The translations under genes and the position numbers were made by a program. The notes beneath the pieces were generated by a model. It made no database searches. It was not told the DNA's origin and saw nothing but the letters and a program-made list of their open reading frames with translations. This document shows, in pieces, positions 8,828 through 18,113 of a stretch of 64,000 nt of DNA (positions are counted from its first letter, which is position 1; every line of letters begins with the position of its first letter). The stretch comes from CALINB01 sp938045325 (GTDB lineage: Bacteria; Pseudomonadota; Alphaproteobacteria; Rhodospirillales; CALINB01): the NCBI GenBank assembly GCA_038114465.1, contig JAYNQW010000009.1:1-64000 (forward strand), given 5' to 3'.

Positions 8828-9817
8828 TCAGGCCGACGAACCGTGGGCGGCCCGGCGTAACCGGTCATTTATGGCGCATCCCAGACCGGTTTCAGGTACC
8901 GGCATGACCGCGATCCCGCTGAAATCTCGACGGTCCAGATCTCGGATCATGGCGAACAAATTGGCCGCAGCCTCATCAAGATCGCCGCTGGGGCTGAGGT
9001 TCAGGGTCGCATGGCTGGCTTCGGGACCGAACCCAAGTAGTGATTCATGCGGTTCAGCTTTTTGTGCATCCATTCGAAGCGGCTGGTGGGGCGCATAATG
9101 CCGCTCAAGCATGCCCGGAGATTTTATGTCGTGGCCGTTAGGAGAGTTTCCACCCGTGTTCATCACATTGGTGGTGCCTAAGACGGATGTTATTTCTTCG
9201 ATCGTGACTTTTCCGGGCCGCAGCACGATGGGGTTTTCAACAGTCAAATCGAGCACCGTTGATTCAATGCCGACAGTGCAATGACCGCAATCGATTACGG
9301 CGGCGATATCGGAGCCCAACTCCGATATGACATGCTCGGCACAAGTCGGGCTGACGTGATTGGATTTATTTGCACTTGGCGCGGCAATGGGGGTTTGCGA
9401 TTCAACGATAAGACGGCGCGCCGTTTTATGATCGGGGATGCGTACGGCTAACGTGTCCATACCAGCACTCGCCATCAGGGAAATCCGGCAATTCGCGCTT
9501 CGGGGGAGCACGAGAGACAAAGGGCCGGGCCAAAATGCCGCAGCCAGTTTTTGCGCCCGTGCATTAAAGTCCACGTCGCGTGAAATTTCACTGATATCGG
9601 CATAGTGCACGATCAGAGGGTTAAACCGGGGACGGCCTTTGGCTTTGAAAATGGAAACAACAGCATCGTCGTCGGTTGCATCACCGCCGAGGCCGTAAAC
9701 TGTTTCCGTCGCAAAGGCGACGAGTTGGCCATCCCTGATATAACCGGCTGCTTCGGTGATGCCGTGTGCATCATCGGCTAAAACCTTGCATGTTGATCCC
9801 GATGGTGGTGCATTCAT
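8828..9817 (-). CDS. tsaC: L-threonylcarbamoyladenylate synthase, long Sua5 type
   Basis: A 329-residue enzyme that makes threonylcarbamoyl-AMP from threonine, bicarbonate and ATP for tRNA t6A modification. The YrdC domain spans about residues 14-200 (FATETVYGLGGDA, IFKAKGRPRFNPLIVH, PIAAPSANKSNHVSPT). A C-terminal Sua5 domain (from about 225) follows the linker SPGMLERHYAPHQPLRM, which is diagnostic of the long form. Its ATG begins 5 bases after the cysQ stop, so cysQ and tsaC are probably co-transcribed. Confidence 0.95.
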   Translation of the reverse strand: MNAPPSGSTCKVLADDAHGITEAAGYIRDGQLVAFATETVYGLGGDATDDDAVVSIFKAKGRPRFNPLIVHYADISEISRDVDFNARAQKLAAAFWPGPLSLVLPRSANCRISLMASAGMDTLAVRIPDHKTARRLIVESQTPIAAPSANKSNHVSPTCAEHVISELGSDIAAVIDCGHCTVGIESTVLDLTVENPIVLRPGKVTIEEITSVLGTTNVMNTGGNSPNGHDIKSPGMLERHYAPHQPLRMDAQKAEPHESLLGFGPEASHATLNLSPSGDLDEAAANLFAMIRDLDRRDFSGIAVMPVPETGLGCAINDRLRRAAHGSSA

Positions 9818-9822
9818 GTCGT

Positions 9823-10650
9823 TTAATTCGGTTTGGAATCGGTCAGGTCAATCGCTCGTAAAGTCGATGCTTTGCGCGGTTCCTTTCCGGTTGCTACGAA
9901 CTGCGGGTTTTCGAACCCTGGCTTGCCGTATCGCAACGGGCTCCCATTCATATCGAGAACATATCCGCCGCCATAGATAACGATGGCATGCCCAGCTGCC
10001 GTATCCCATTCCATGGTGCGGCCCATGCGCGGATAAATGTCGGCACGACCGGCTGCAATCATACCGAATTTTAATGAACTGCCGGCCGAGACCTCTCTTT
10101 TTATTTTAAGTTTAGAGAGGTAGGCATCTTCTTGCTCGGTTCGGTGACTTTTGCTGACGACGGCAGTCAGGCCGTCCTCCGTCGGACGCCGACACGCAAC
10201 AAGACGTGGAGCCTCATCATTCATTTCAACAAATGCACCGTATGCACTGCCCCAATAGGTTTCATTTTTAGCCGGGGCGTGGACGACACCTAACACCGGT
10301 TTTGCGTTTTCAATTAAAGCGATATTCACGGTGAAATCGGTGCCGTTTTTAATAAATTCTTTTGTACCGTCGAGAGCGTCAACCAGCCAAAACGGCCCAT
10401 CATCTAATTCCGGCGCCCGGCCTTCGGCAAAAGCTTCTTCTCCGATAATTGGAAAAGCATTGGAAATGTTTTTGAGAATGTGATCGGTGATGAGCGCTTC
10501 AGCGGCTCGATCCGCTTCTGTGACGGGCGATTCATCGGCTTTTTCGTCGACGGTTAAATTCGTGCCGTAATACTTCATGACTTCTTGACCGGCACGTTTG
10601 GCGAGATCGCCGATAATTTCCATGAGGCCGACGGTAATGTTGAGGGTCAC
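9823..10650 (-). CDS. cysQ: 3'(2'),5'-bisphosphate nucleotidase CysQ
   Basis: A 275-residue inositol-monophosphatase-fold enzyme that hydrolyses 3'-phosphoadenosine 5'-phosphate to AMP, clearing a by-product of sulfate assimilation and sulfation. The metal-binding motifs are visible: IIGEEAF, WLVDALDGTKEF and the C-terminal EWDTAAGHAIV. It starts at GTG with a good GGAG 8 bases upstream; the next ATG, 8 codons in, lacks one. It sits directly before tsaC. Presence of CysQ fits an organism that also carries sulfatases (32.6 and 49.9 kb), but that link is inference. Confidence 0.93.
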   Translation of the reverse strand: MTLNITVGLMEIIGDLAKRAGQEVMKYYGTNLTVDEKADESPVTEADRAAEALITDHILKNISNAFPIIGEEAFAEGRAPELDDGPFWLVDALDGTKEFIKNGTDFTVNIALIENAKPVLGVVHAPAKNETYWGSAYGAFVEMNDEAPRLVACRRPTEDGLTAVVSKSHRTEQEDAYLSKLKIKREVSAGSSLKFGMIAAGRADIYPRMGRTMEWDTAAGHAIVIYGGGYVLDMNGSPLRYGKPGFENPQFVATGKEPRKASTLRAIDLTDSKPN

Positions 10651-10706
10651 AGGGCAAACTCCTGATGATATTTCTTATCAAGGTCATAGACCTTGGCTTA
10701 TTAAAT

Positions 10707-10722
10707 AAGGCGTTCCAGCCTT
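10707..10722 (-). terminator. Weak hairpin after the MEMO/AMMECR1 gene
   Basis: On the minus strand AAGGC-TGGAAC-GCCTT is followed by ATTTAAT, a short and interrupted T-run. It is placed 23 bases after the amrAB stop and before cysQ, so it may partly separate the two genes. Confidence 0.35.
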
Positions 10723-10745
10723 CATGCCAAGCAGGGAGCGTAGCT

Positions 10746-12230
10746 TTAGCGAAGTGGGCGTGAGCGCCAAATTGCGGAAGGATCTAAGAGATCATTTGAA
10801 GAAACTTGTTCGGTTATAAAACGGCGCACTTCAAGTGTATCGGACCAATAATTCGTCGCGAGTCCCGCTTTTGATTTTAAATGGGCTAGGAAATCTTCGG
10901 CTTTATTGAGTGACTCCCACACCACGGGAAGGAACAAACCTCTTTTTTTCCCCTCAATTAAGATGAGGCCGTCCTGCCCCGGTTGGATTTGGCTTAACAG
11001 GTCGGCTTCGTCTTCAAAAGCCATCGGCGAAGACGGACTCAAAATTGATATCGACAATGTTAGATCATCGAGTTCATGAGCTTGCAAAGCTTCAAAGCGC
11101 GGGTCTTTGAATGCAGCAGCGAAGGCGTTTTCGGCGGTGTCGGTGATGAGAGGGCGATAGGCTTGTGATGAGCCAATACAGCCACGTAACCGCCCCGATT
11201 TTTTTAACGTAATAAAACTCGCACCGTTTGCTTGCAGTTCGGCGTCGTAATGAGACATGTCTACGGGCAAGGGGTTAGCATATTCTAAACCGAATTCGAT
11301 GGAAGCCGCCGCCGTATGAAGAAGCGTTTCACCGTGATGCTCAAGAATAGCTTGCGTTTGACGGGCAAAATGCCGGTAGGCCGGACTCTCCTGCGGTGAG
11401 GCATCTTCCGTGTTTGTTGGTTTTTCTTGTTGATTGGTATTGTCAAAAAGCATCCATGCGCCGTAACCGACAACGCGATCGCGCGGCCCGGCAGTATCGC
11501 CTGAATTTCGCAAATCAAGTGTTTCAATGGAAAGGTCCCGGCGCTTGGCAAAATCCAGAAGACCGCTGACCGGAATCCGCCCGCAGGCATGATCGCGTCC
11601 GATCTTGGCGTAATCAAACGTTTCAATGGCGCGGCATGTTTCGCGATCAAGACGGTTTGCCGTGTTATAATCCAGGTAATGACTGAGATCGGTCGATACG
11701 ACGATTAAAGTTTCAGGCCCGCCCCAAAGACGTTCCAAGACCGCGGCAACGTCTTCAGGCGAGGCGGAACCGACGGCGAGAGGAACGAGTTGGAAGGGGC
11801 CGAGGGCTTCCTGTAAAAACGGCAATTGCACTTCAAGGCTGTGTTCTTCGGCATGGCTTGCATCGAATATTTGAACCTGGCGCATGCCCGAAATGGCCCG
11901 GCAAGCTTCTTGATCGATGGGAACATTGCCGAGTGGGGTGGCAAACGACTCCGCGCCTGAAAGTGCTATACCCTGAACCGGAACCCGATGACAGGGACCA
12001 AGCAGGACGACCCGTTTGATCTTGCCGCGGAGCGGCTTCAAACGAGCATAAGCGCGCGCGGCGACGGGGCCGGAGTAAACGTAGCCCGCGTGGGGCGCGA
12101 TGACGGCTTTTGGTATAGGACCGTCTGTTTCGCCGACATCATCAAGCAACCGGCGGACCATGGCCGATAATTCATCGGCCGAGCCCGGATAAAAAGTTCC
12201 GGCGACGGCTGCAGGCCTGATTTGCGTCAT
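10746..12230 (-). CDS. Fused AmmeMemoRadiSam proteins B (MEMO-like) and A (AMMECR1)
   Basis: A 494-residue fusion. Residues about 1-265 are a MEMO domain, a metal-binding dioxygenase-like fold, with the His-containing segments VIAPHAGYVYSG, LLGPCHRVPV and HAEEHSLEVQLPF. Residues about 285-494 are an AMMECR1 domain, with ASFITLKKSGRLRGCIGS and DPRFEALQAHELDDLTLSIS. In many bacteria these two are separate genes beside a radical SAM gene; here they are one polypeptide and the radical SAM gene is divergent, its likely start 66 bases away. The exact reaction of the system is not established, to my knowledge. Confidence 0.92.
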   Translation of the reverse strand: MTQIRPAAVAGTFYPGSADELSAMVRRLLDDVGETDGPIPKAVIAPHAGYVYSGPVAARAYARLKPLRGKIKRVVLLGPCHRVPVQGIALSGAESFATPLGNVPIDQEACRAISGMRQVQIFDASHAEEHSLEVQLPFLQEALGPFQLVPLAVGSASPEDVAAVLERLWGGPETLIVVSTDLSHYLDYNTANRLDRETCRAIETFDYAKIGRDHACGRIPVSGLLDFAKRRDLSIETLDLRNSGDTAGPRDRVVGYGAWMLFDNTNQQEKPTNTEDASPQESPAYRHFARQTQAILEHHGETLLHTAAASIEFGLEYANPLPVDMSHYDAELQANGASFITLKKSGRLRGCIGSSQAYRPLITDTAENAFAAAFKDPRFEALQAHELDDLTLSISILSPSSPMAFEDEADLLSQIQPGQDGLILIEGKKRGLFLPVVWESLNKAEDFLAHLKSKAGLATNYWSDTLEVRRFITEQVSSNDLLDPSAIWRSRPLR

Positions 12231-12296
12231 AACGATACCTCATTAGATATGTTAAATTATGTAATCGTTTTGGCACAGGGTTTAAAGCGGGTGGCG

Positions 12297-13418
12297 ATGA
12301 ATATGGCGCTTGAAACGGAAATCATAAAAGAAGCCCATCCGGGGCGCCATTGGAGCCTTTTAGAGGATGGGCGGATTCAATGCGATGTCTGTCCGCGTGA
12401 ATGCAAGTTGCACGAAGGACAGCGGGGCCTGTGTTTCGTGCGCGCCCGTCAGGACGATCAAATCGTGCTGACGACCTACGGTCGCTCCAGCGGGTTTTGC
12501 ATCGACCCCATCGAGAAGAAACCCCTCAATCATTTTCTGCCGGGAACGTCGGTCCTGTCGTTTGGTACGGCCGGCTGCAACCTGACCTGTAAGTTTTGCC
12601 AAAATTGGGATATCAGCAAAGCCCGGGCGTTTGACCGGCTACAGGATAAAGCCGGCCCGGAAATCATCGCTAAGGCCGCGCAGGAGCACGGCTGCCGCAG
12701 TGTCGCGTTTACTTACAATGATCCGGTTATCTTTCTTGAATACGCAACCGATGTCGCGCAAGCGTGTCGCGAACTTGGCATTAAAACGGTTGCAGTCACA
12801 GCCGGATATATGAAAGACAGTGCCCGTGCCGATTTTTACCAGCATATTGATGCCGCCAATATCGACCTCAAAGCCTTTACCGAGACTTTTTATAAGCAGC
12901 TTTGTACGGCGAGCCTCGATCCGGTACTGGAAACGTTGAAATATCTTAAACACGAAACCAATGTTTGGTTCGAGCTGACGAACCTCGTGATTCCCGGCCA
13001 CAATGATGATGAAAAAGAATTTGAGGCGATGACACAATGGGTCGTGGAAAATTTGGGCCCGGATGTGCCAATGCATTTTTCGGCGTTTCATCCGGACTAC
13101 CGGATGATGGACACACCGGCTACGGCGGCGAAGACTTTGGTCAAGGCGCGGCGAATCGCTTTGAAAAACGGTATCCGTTATGCCTATACCGGCAATATTC
13201 ACGACTACGAAGGCGGCAGTACGTATTGCCACAACTGCGGCGAAATTTTGATTGGCCGCGATTGGTATCAATTGTCGGCATGGGGGGTGAAGGTCGGCGG
13301 AAATTATACGGGTAATTGTGCTTCTTGCGGCACACCGCTGGCCGGCGTGTTTGAAGCTGCCCCCGGTCAATGGGGCCGCAAACGTCAGCCGGTCCGTCTC
13401 GGGCGCGTTTCTTCGTAA
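12297..13418 (+). CDS. amrS: AmmeMemoRadiSam system radical SAM enzyme (AmrS)
   Basis: A 373-residue radical SAM protein. It has an N-terminal Cys cluster (CDVCPRECKL), the cluster-binding CxxxCxxC as GCNLTCKFCQNW, and a C-terminal zinc-ribbon-like region (CHNCGEILIG and CASCGTPL). The frame is open upstream to a TTG at 12222, but that stretch overlaps the start of the divergent MEMO/AMMECR1 gene. I chose the ATG at 12297 (MNMALETEI). It is the partner enzyme of the fused protein on the other strand, and a shared intergenic promoter region is expected. The target is unknown. Confidence 0.92.
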   Translation: MNMALETEIIKEAHPGRHWSLLEDGRIQCDVCPRECKLHEGQRGLCFVRARQDDQIVLTTYGRSSGFCIDPIEKKPLNHFLPGTSVLSFGTAGCNLTCKFCQNWDISKARAFDRLQDKAGPEIIAKAAQEHGCRSVAFTYNDPVIFLEYATDVAQACRELGIKTVAVTAGYMKDSARADFYQHIDAANIDLKAFTETFYKQLCTASLDPVLETLKYLKHETNVWFELTNLVIPGHNDDEKEFEAMTQWVVENLGPDVPMHFSAFHPDYRMMDTPATAAKTLVKARRIALKNGIRYAYTGNIHDYEGGSTYCHNCGEILIGRDWYQLSAWGVKVGGNYTGNCASCGTPLAGVFEAAPGQWGRKRQPVRLGRVSS

Positions 13419-13460
13419 TGGTCTTGCCGTGACAGGCCCGAAGCAACCTGATAAAGCTTC

Positions 13461-13481
13461 ACGCTCTTAAGCGTTTTTTTA
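13461..13481 (+). terminator. Rho-independent terminator after amrS
   Basis: ACGCT-CTTA-AGCGT stem-loop running into seven T residues, 43 bases downstream of the amrS stop. Confidence 0.75.
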
Positions 13482-13506
13482 TTCTTTGTAACGGCTCAGG
13501 CGATTG

Positions 13507-14511
13507 ATGTGGAAAAAGTGGCTGGCCCTGACCCTGAAAATTTTGGTGTCAGGGTTTTTAATTGTATTTCTTATCCAGCAAGTTGATATAGCTGCCGCCA
13601 AAGAGCGGGCCTTAAAAGTTGCGCCAGACATGCTGGCCCTGACGGTATTCTTATTTGCTGTGCAAGTTTTCCTCGGCAACCTTCGTTGGCGCGTGGTGCT
13701 TCATGCCATTATTGATTTAAGGCTGTCTTTCTGGCGCACATTGCGCATGTTGTATATTGGGTTTTTCTTTAATCAAGCCTTGCCGTCGTCTGTCGGCGGT
13801 GATGCCGTTCGTATGGCCTTGGCGCATCGGGCCGGTATGCCGTTGGGGCAAGCGATTGGTGGTGTTTTTTTGGAGCGCGTCGCCAATATCTTAGCGCTTG
13901 TGATGGTCGTTGTCGGCGCAACACCGTTTTTTGTGCCCCACATTCCTGCTGATCAGCAAATGTGGGTGTGGGCCGGCTCGATAACGGCTTTCATTGCCTC
14001 GTTGCTAGGTATTGTGTTTTTGATATCCTTAAAAAAATTGCCGGAAAAATTGCATAAATGGCGGTTTGTCCGCGGCCTGATCGGATTGGCCGGCGATACG
14101 AAGCGTGTGTTTCTGATACCCCGCCATGCCCTGCGCGCACTGTTTTGGTCCATTGTTGGTTTTTTGAACATTACCTTCGCCGTGTTTATTTTGGCTAAGG
14201 GGCTACAGCTGAGCATCACGTTCGTCGATTGTCTCGTCATTGTCCCTGTCGTGCTGTTATTGACGACATTGCCTATCTCGATTGCCGGGTGGGGGATTCG
14301 TGAGGGCGCTATGGTGGCGGGGTTAGGCTTAATTGGTATACCGTCGGAAGGCGCGCTGGTGTTATCGTTACTTCTTGGCTTTGTTTCTTTGGCCGTATGT
14401 CTACCAGGCGGCATCGTTTGGATGATGAGCTCGGAAAAACGTAAGGATATCGCCAAGGAAATGTCAGCCCTTGAATCCGGCGCCGCCACGGCTGATGATA
14501 CGAGCCGATAA
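13507..14511 (+). CDS. Lysylphosphatidylglycerol synthase-like (flippase-domain) membrane protein
   Basis: A 334-residue polytopic protein with about eight hydrophobic segments and the family signature around FFNQALPSSVGGDAVRM and VFLERVAN, with a later PISIAGWGIREGAM. This is the integral membrane domain (COG0392/UPF0104 type) found fused to MprF synthase domains or standing alone. Stand-alone members are thought to act in lipid or lipid-linked sugar translocation. No synthase domain is present here. It starts at the second of two overlapping start codons (TTG then ATG). It is followed 59 bases later by pepA. Confidence 0.82.
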   Translation: MWKKWLALTLKILVSGFLIVFLIQQVDIAAAKERALKVAPDMLALTVFLFAVQVFLGNLRWRVVLHAIIDLRLSFWRTLRMLYIGFFFNQALPSSVGGDAVRMALAHRAGMPLGQAIGGVFLERVANILALVMVVVGATPFFVPHIPADQQMWVWAGSITAFIASLLGIVFLISLKKLPEKLHKWRFVRGLIGLAGDTKRVFLIPRHALRALFWSIVGFLNITFAVFILAKGLQLSITFVDCLVIVPVVLLLTTLPISIAGWGIREGAMVAGLGLIGIPSEGALVLSLLLGFVSLAVCLPGGIVWMMSSEKRKDIAKEMSALESGAATADDTSR

Positions 14512-14570
14512 TCATCTTCATGCTCCAGGAAGTTCAAAGTAATTAAGATAGTCACAAGGATGATCGAAGA

Positions 14571-16091
14571 ATGAAAATAACTTTTGCCAGCACAACCATT
14601 CCCCGCACCGGTGTCGTTGTCGCCGGTGTTCTGGCTGACCGTAAATTAACGCCGAGTGCTGCTGAAATCGATAAGCGGACTCGCGGCCAGTTAAAAAAGG
14701 CGATTGCAGCCAGTCAATTCAAAGGAAACAAGAATCAAACATTAACGCTGCTGACTCCGGCAGGAACAAAGTTCGATCGCGTTGTGCTCGTAGGGCTGGG
14801 CAAGGCAAAAGAAATAGACGATCTGCAATTGCAAAATACAGGCGGGCAAATCTATGCCGCCGTTGAAAAAATTGGAGCGCCTTCAGTTGTCGTTTCTGTC
14901 GATGATATCGACGGCCTTAAGATGAATGCCGCAGAGCAGGCGGCGGAAATCGCTTTTGGCTTACGTTTGCGCTCTTACCGGTTTGATAAGTACCGCACCA
15001 AAGAAAAGAAAAGCGATAAGCCAACATTAAAATCGATCAAGGTGCTTTGCGATGGGCCGACGAAAGCGCGGCAGTTATTTGGCAAAAAAAATAAAATCGC
15101 AGACGGTGTTTTCTTCACCCGCGATTTGGTTTCCGAACCCGCGAATATTCTTTATCCGGAAACCTTTGCCGAGCATGCAAAATCATTGACCAAACTCGGT
15201 GTCAAAGTCGAGGTGCTTGGCGAAGCGCAAATGAAAAAACTTGGCATGGGGGCTTTGCTCGGGGTTGCACAGGGCAGTGTGCGCGAGCCGAAACTCGTGA
15301 TTATGCAATGGAACGGTGTTCCTTCGAAAAAAGGTCAGAAAAAAAGCGCCGCGGCGAAACCGCTGGCCTTTATCGGTAAGGGTGTTTGTTTCGATACGGG
15401 CGGTATTTCCATTAAGCCGTCGAACGGCATGGAAGACATGAAGTGGGACATGGGCGGCGCGGGTGTCGTTGCGGGCCTCATGATGGCCCTGGCGGGCCGC
15501 AAGGCGAAAGTCAATGTCGTCGGTGTTGCCGGCTTGGTCGAGAACATGCCTGATGGGAATGCCCAACGGCCCGGCGACATTGTCACGTCCATGTCGGGAC
15601 AAACCGTTGAAGTTTTGAATACTGACGCCGAAGGTCGCTTGGTGTTGGCCGATGCCATTCACTATACGATTGACCGGTTTAAGCCGAAATTCGTGGTTGA
15701 TCTGGCGACCTTAACCGGTGCCATTATCGTGGCACTGGGCCATGAGTATGCTGGTTTGTTTGCTAATGATGATAAATTGGCGAGCTTAATTCTCGATTCG
15801 GGGAGGAAAGTCCATGAGCGGTGCTGGCGTTTTCCGTTGGGTGATGAATACGACAAATTGATCAACTCCGATGCAGCGGATATGAAAAACATCGGCAGCC
15901 GGGGCGGGGGCAGCATTACGGCAGCACAGTTTATTCAACGCTTTGTTGGTAATACGCCTTGGGTGCATCTTGATATTGCTGGGGTAACCTGGTCGAGTAA
16001 AGGCGCGCCGACGGTACCGAAAGGCGGCACCGGTTTCGGTGTTCGCTTGCTTGACCGGTTGATTGCCGATCATTACGAGCAGAAAACCTAA
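14571..16091 (+). CDS. pepA: Leucyl aminopeptidase (cytosol aminopeptidase, M17)
   Basis: A 506-residue M17 metallopeptidase that removes N-terminal residues, particularly Leu, in the cytoplasm. The C-terminal catalytic domain carries KGVCFDTGGISIKPS, WDMGGAG and the family signature NTDAEGRLVLADA, which supply the two-metal site ligands. The N-terminal macrodomain-like part spans about residues 1-165. The internal Lys-rich insertion (SKKGQKKSAAAKP) is a surface loop. It is directly upstream of holC (28-base gap), a pairing common in Proteobacteria. Some PepA proteins also bind DNA; that cannot be judged here. Confidence 0.95.
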   Translation: MKITFASTTIPRTGVVVAGVLADRKLTPSAAEIDKRTRGQLKKAIAASQFKGNKNQTLTLLTPAGTKFDRVVLVGLGKAKEIDDLQLQNTGGQIYAAVEKIGAPSVVVSVDDIDGLKMNAAEQAAEIAFGLRLRSYRFDKYRTKEKKSDKPTLKSIKVLCDGPTKARQLFGKKNKIADGVFFTRDLVSEPANILYPETFAEHAKSLTKLGVKVEVLGEAQMKKLGMGALLGVAQGSVREPKLVIMQWNGVPSKKGQKKSAAAKPLAFIGKGVCFDTGGISIKPSNGMEDMKWDMGGAGVVAGLMMALAGRKAKVNVVGVAGLVENMPDGNAQRPGDIVTSMSGQTVEVLNTDAEGRLVLADAIHYTIDRFKPKFVVDLATLTGAIIVALGHEYAGLFANDDKLASLILDSGRKVHERCWRFPLGDEYDKLINSDAADMKNIGSRGGGSITAAQFIQRFVGNTPWVHLDIAGVTWSSKGAPTVPKGGTGFGVRLLDRLIADHYEQKT

Positions 16092-16119
16092 TTCAGGGTT
16101 ATCGCCTGATTGATTATCA

Positions 16120-16569
16120 ATGTCAGAGATTTCATTTTATCATCTGCAAAAATCACCGCTTGAGATGGTTTTGCCCCGCTTACTTGAGAAGACTCTTGAA
16201 AGCGACAAACGCGCGGTTGTGATGATGGGCTCGGCGGAGCGAGTCGAATTTCTTAATAATGTGCTGTGGACATACAAAAAAGATTCTTGGTTGCCCCACG
16301 GCAATGCCAAGGATGGTCATGCGGAACTTCAGCCTATCTGGCTGACCGTTGAAGACGAAAACCCCAACCAGGCGGCTTTTTTGTTCCTTGCTGATGGCGC
16401 TCAAAGTAACAAGATGAACGATTACGAACGGTGTTTCGAATTATTCGATGGTAATGATCCCGATGCTGTTTCAGCAGCGCGGGAACGGTGGAAGGTTTAT
16501 CAAGACGCCGGCCATGGTGTCACATACTGGTCGCAAAACGATCAAGGTGGTTGGGAGAAGTCCGATTAA
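16120..16569 (+). CDS. holC: DNA polymerase III subunit chi
   Basis: A 149-residue HolC protein. The family pattern is visible: the start EISFYHLQKSPLEMVLPRLLEK, then VVMMGSAERVEFLNNVLWTY, the tryptophan-containing WLPHGNAKDGHAELQPIWLT and the C-terminal RWKVYQDAGHGVTYWSQ. Chi links the clamp loader to SSB at the replication fork. It follows pepA, the usual arrangement, and is probably in the same transcript. Confidence 0.94.
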   Translation: MSEISFYHLQKSPLEMVLPRLLEKTLESDKRAVVMMGSAERVEFLNNVLWTYKKDSWLPHGNAKDGHAELQPIWLTVEDENPNQAAFLFLADGAQSNKMNDYERCFELFDGNDPDAVSAARERWKVYQDAGHGVTYWSQNDQGGWEKSD

Positions 16570-16600
16570 GCTTCATTTTACGGTTTGGCAGTTTGTGCGC

Positions 16601-16972
16601 ATGATGGTGTTTATGGAAGACTCACAGAATTCGCCGGGCTCAACGAAAAACAGTCTCGTTTTATCGCAGCGCCGGGAAATTTGGCGCGCGCTGGATGCGA
16701 AGCTTGCCGGTCTCGGTAAGAAAGACGCGCAGGCATTTTCCGAGCTCATGATGGAACAAGATGTCGTTCTTGAAGACGTCAGTCTGGAAGAATTGTGTGA
16801 ATTTATCACCGCTGCCGAAGGGGTTGTAAAAGCTTTGCGTAAAGAATCTCAGGCGAAGCAACGCAATGAAACGGTTGCCGCGGGGCTAATTTTTGAGTTT
16901 GAAGAAATGCAGGTGTTACTAAAAGGGCTGCAACGCCGAAAAGCCAAAATCAGTGGCAAAAGGAAACCGTAA
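16601..16972 (+). CDS. Small helical protein of unknown function
   Basis: About 123 residues, start uncertain among ATGs at 16601, 16604 and 16613. The frame is open further upstream inside holC, but that overlap is unlikely to be translated. The protein is Lys/Glu-rich and predicted helical, with a very basic C-terminus (RRKAKISGKRKP). I do not recognise a family. It lies 31 bases after holC on the same strand and converges with the next gene, with an 8-base gap. Confidence 0.6.
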   Translation: MMVFMEDSQNSPGSTKNSLVLSQRREIWRALDAKLAGLGKKDAQAFSELMMEQDVVLEDVSLEELCEFITAAEGVVKALRKESQAKQRNETVAAGLIFEFEEMQVLLKGLQRRKAKISGKRKP

Positions 16973-16980
16973 CGGAAGGG

Positions 16981-17412
16981 TCAGCTGTGGCCCGCACTTT
17001 CATCATCCCATAGGGCATCTTCATCGGCGGGTTCAAGTGTCACCACACCGCTCGCGCCACCGAGATGACGTTCTTCAAGGTCAGCTGTAATTCGGTGTGC
17101 TTTTGCCGCCGCCCATTTGATTTTACCGGCGGCATCTTCACTGCCAAGATCAGTCGCTTGGTACGATAAGGCCCGCATGCTTGATGTGAGGGATGCGAAT
17201 GTTTGCGCCAACGGTAAGGCTTGTTCGGCCGTGTATTCAAATCCGCCGTCACGCTCAAAGGCCTCGGCGATTTCATTGAGTAACGTCATCGCCTGGTCCG
17301 TGTCGCCGGGCATGTGCGTCATTTCCAGCTCATCAATGCGAGAGGCGATGTGGCGGATGATCTTGGCAAAAATTTGAGATTCGACGGATTCTGTTTCGGT
17401 CATCTGTTGCAT
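16981..17412 (-). CDS. Acidic helical protein of unknown function
   Basis: 143 residues, mostly helical, acidic at the C-terminus (EPADEDALWDDESAGHS). No motif, signal peptide or membrane segment is seen and I do not recognise it. The start could be the ATG at 17412 or the one three codons in. Codon use looks like the neighbours. It stands alone on the minus strand between the holC cluster and ndk. The 256-base gap upstream (17413-17668) holds the promoter of this gene and that of ndk, and nothing else I can identify. Confidence 0.6.
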   Translation of the reverse strand: MQQMTETESVESQIFAKIIRHIASRIDELEMTHMPGDTDQAMTLLNEIAEAFERDGGFEYTAEQALPLAQTFASLTSSMRALSYQATDLGSEDAAGKIKWAAAKAHRITADLEERHLGGASGVVTLEPADEDALWDDESAGHS

Positions 17413-17668
17413 TCACTTTTGATACGAGGCCGCTTGATAGCACGCTTCATGGCAAATGAAAAATGAGGGCGATCACATCTATTTTCAAGCCATTGTAAAA
17501 AAAGGATAAATTATAACATTAAGGGGATTTTTCCTTCCATCCCTTGCATGCTGGTGGCGATCCGTTTATAAGGCGCCGTCTTTATAGCGGGAAATCATTG
17601 TGGGCCGGTACTTGGTCACAATCAAAAACACCCGTTTGCGGAAATAAATTCGGGGAAACGGAAAAGTT

Positions 17669-18091
17669 ATGGCTATTGAACGGACACTGTCCATTATTAA
17701 ACCAGATGCGACGGCACGAAATTTAACGGGAAAAATTAATACATTTTTTGAAGACGCAGGATTGCGGATCGTTGCGCAAAAACGCATTCGGCTTACGCGT
17801 GAACAGGCGGAAGGATTTTATGCCGTTCACAAAGAGCGGTCCTTCTTCGGTGAATTATGCGATTATATGTGCTCGGGGCCGGTCGTCGTTCAGGTATTGG
17901 AAGGCGAAAACGCCATTCTGCAAAACCGTGAAATCATGGGGGCAACGAACCCGGCGAATGCGGATGAGGGTACAATCCGCAAAGCGTTCGGCGAAGATGT
18001 TCAGGCGAACTCCGTCCATGGGTCTGATTCGCCGGAAAACGCGGCCATTGAAATCAACTATTTCTTTAGCGATATCGAAATCGCCGGTTAA
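17669..18091 (+). CDS. ndk: Nucleoside diphosphate kinase
   Basis: A 140-residue enzyme that transfers the gamma-phosphate between nucleoside tri- and diphosphates. The start MAIERTLSIIKPDA and the active-site segment NSVHGSDS with the phosphorylated His are textbook. Length matches the family. It stands as a single gene and ends in a hairpin that includes its own stop codon. It lies next to the convergent purine genes purM-purN, which fits nucleotide metabolism. Confidence 0.97.
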   Translation: MAIERTLSIIKPDATARNLTGKINTFFEDAGLRIVAQKRIRLTREQAEGFYAVHKERSFFGELCDYMCSGPVVVQVLEGENAILQNREIMGATNPANADEGTIRKAFGEDVQANSVHGSDSPENAAIEINYFFSDIEIAG

Positions 18092-18113
18092 TTTTTAACC
18101 GGCCTTTCTTATT
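18083..18113. terminator. Terminator between ndk and purN
   Basis: GCCGGTTAA and TTAACCGGC form a perfect 9-base-pair stem with a 3-base loop, followed by CTTTCTTATT on the plus strand. The ndk stop codon lies in the left arm. It serves ndk and may also act on the convergent purMN transcript. Confidence 0.8.

Noticed and set aside
16448..16600. Longer version of the small gene after holC
   Set aside because: This part lies inside holC in another frame and shows no protein-like character.
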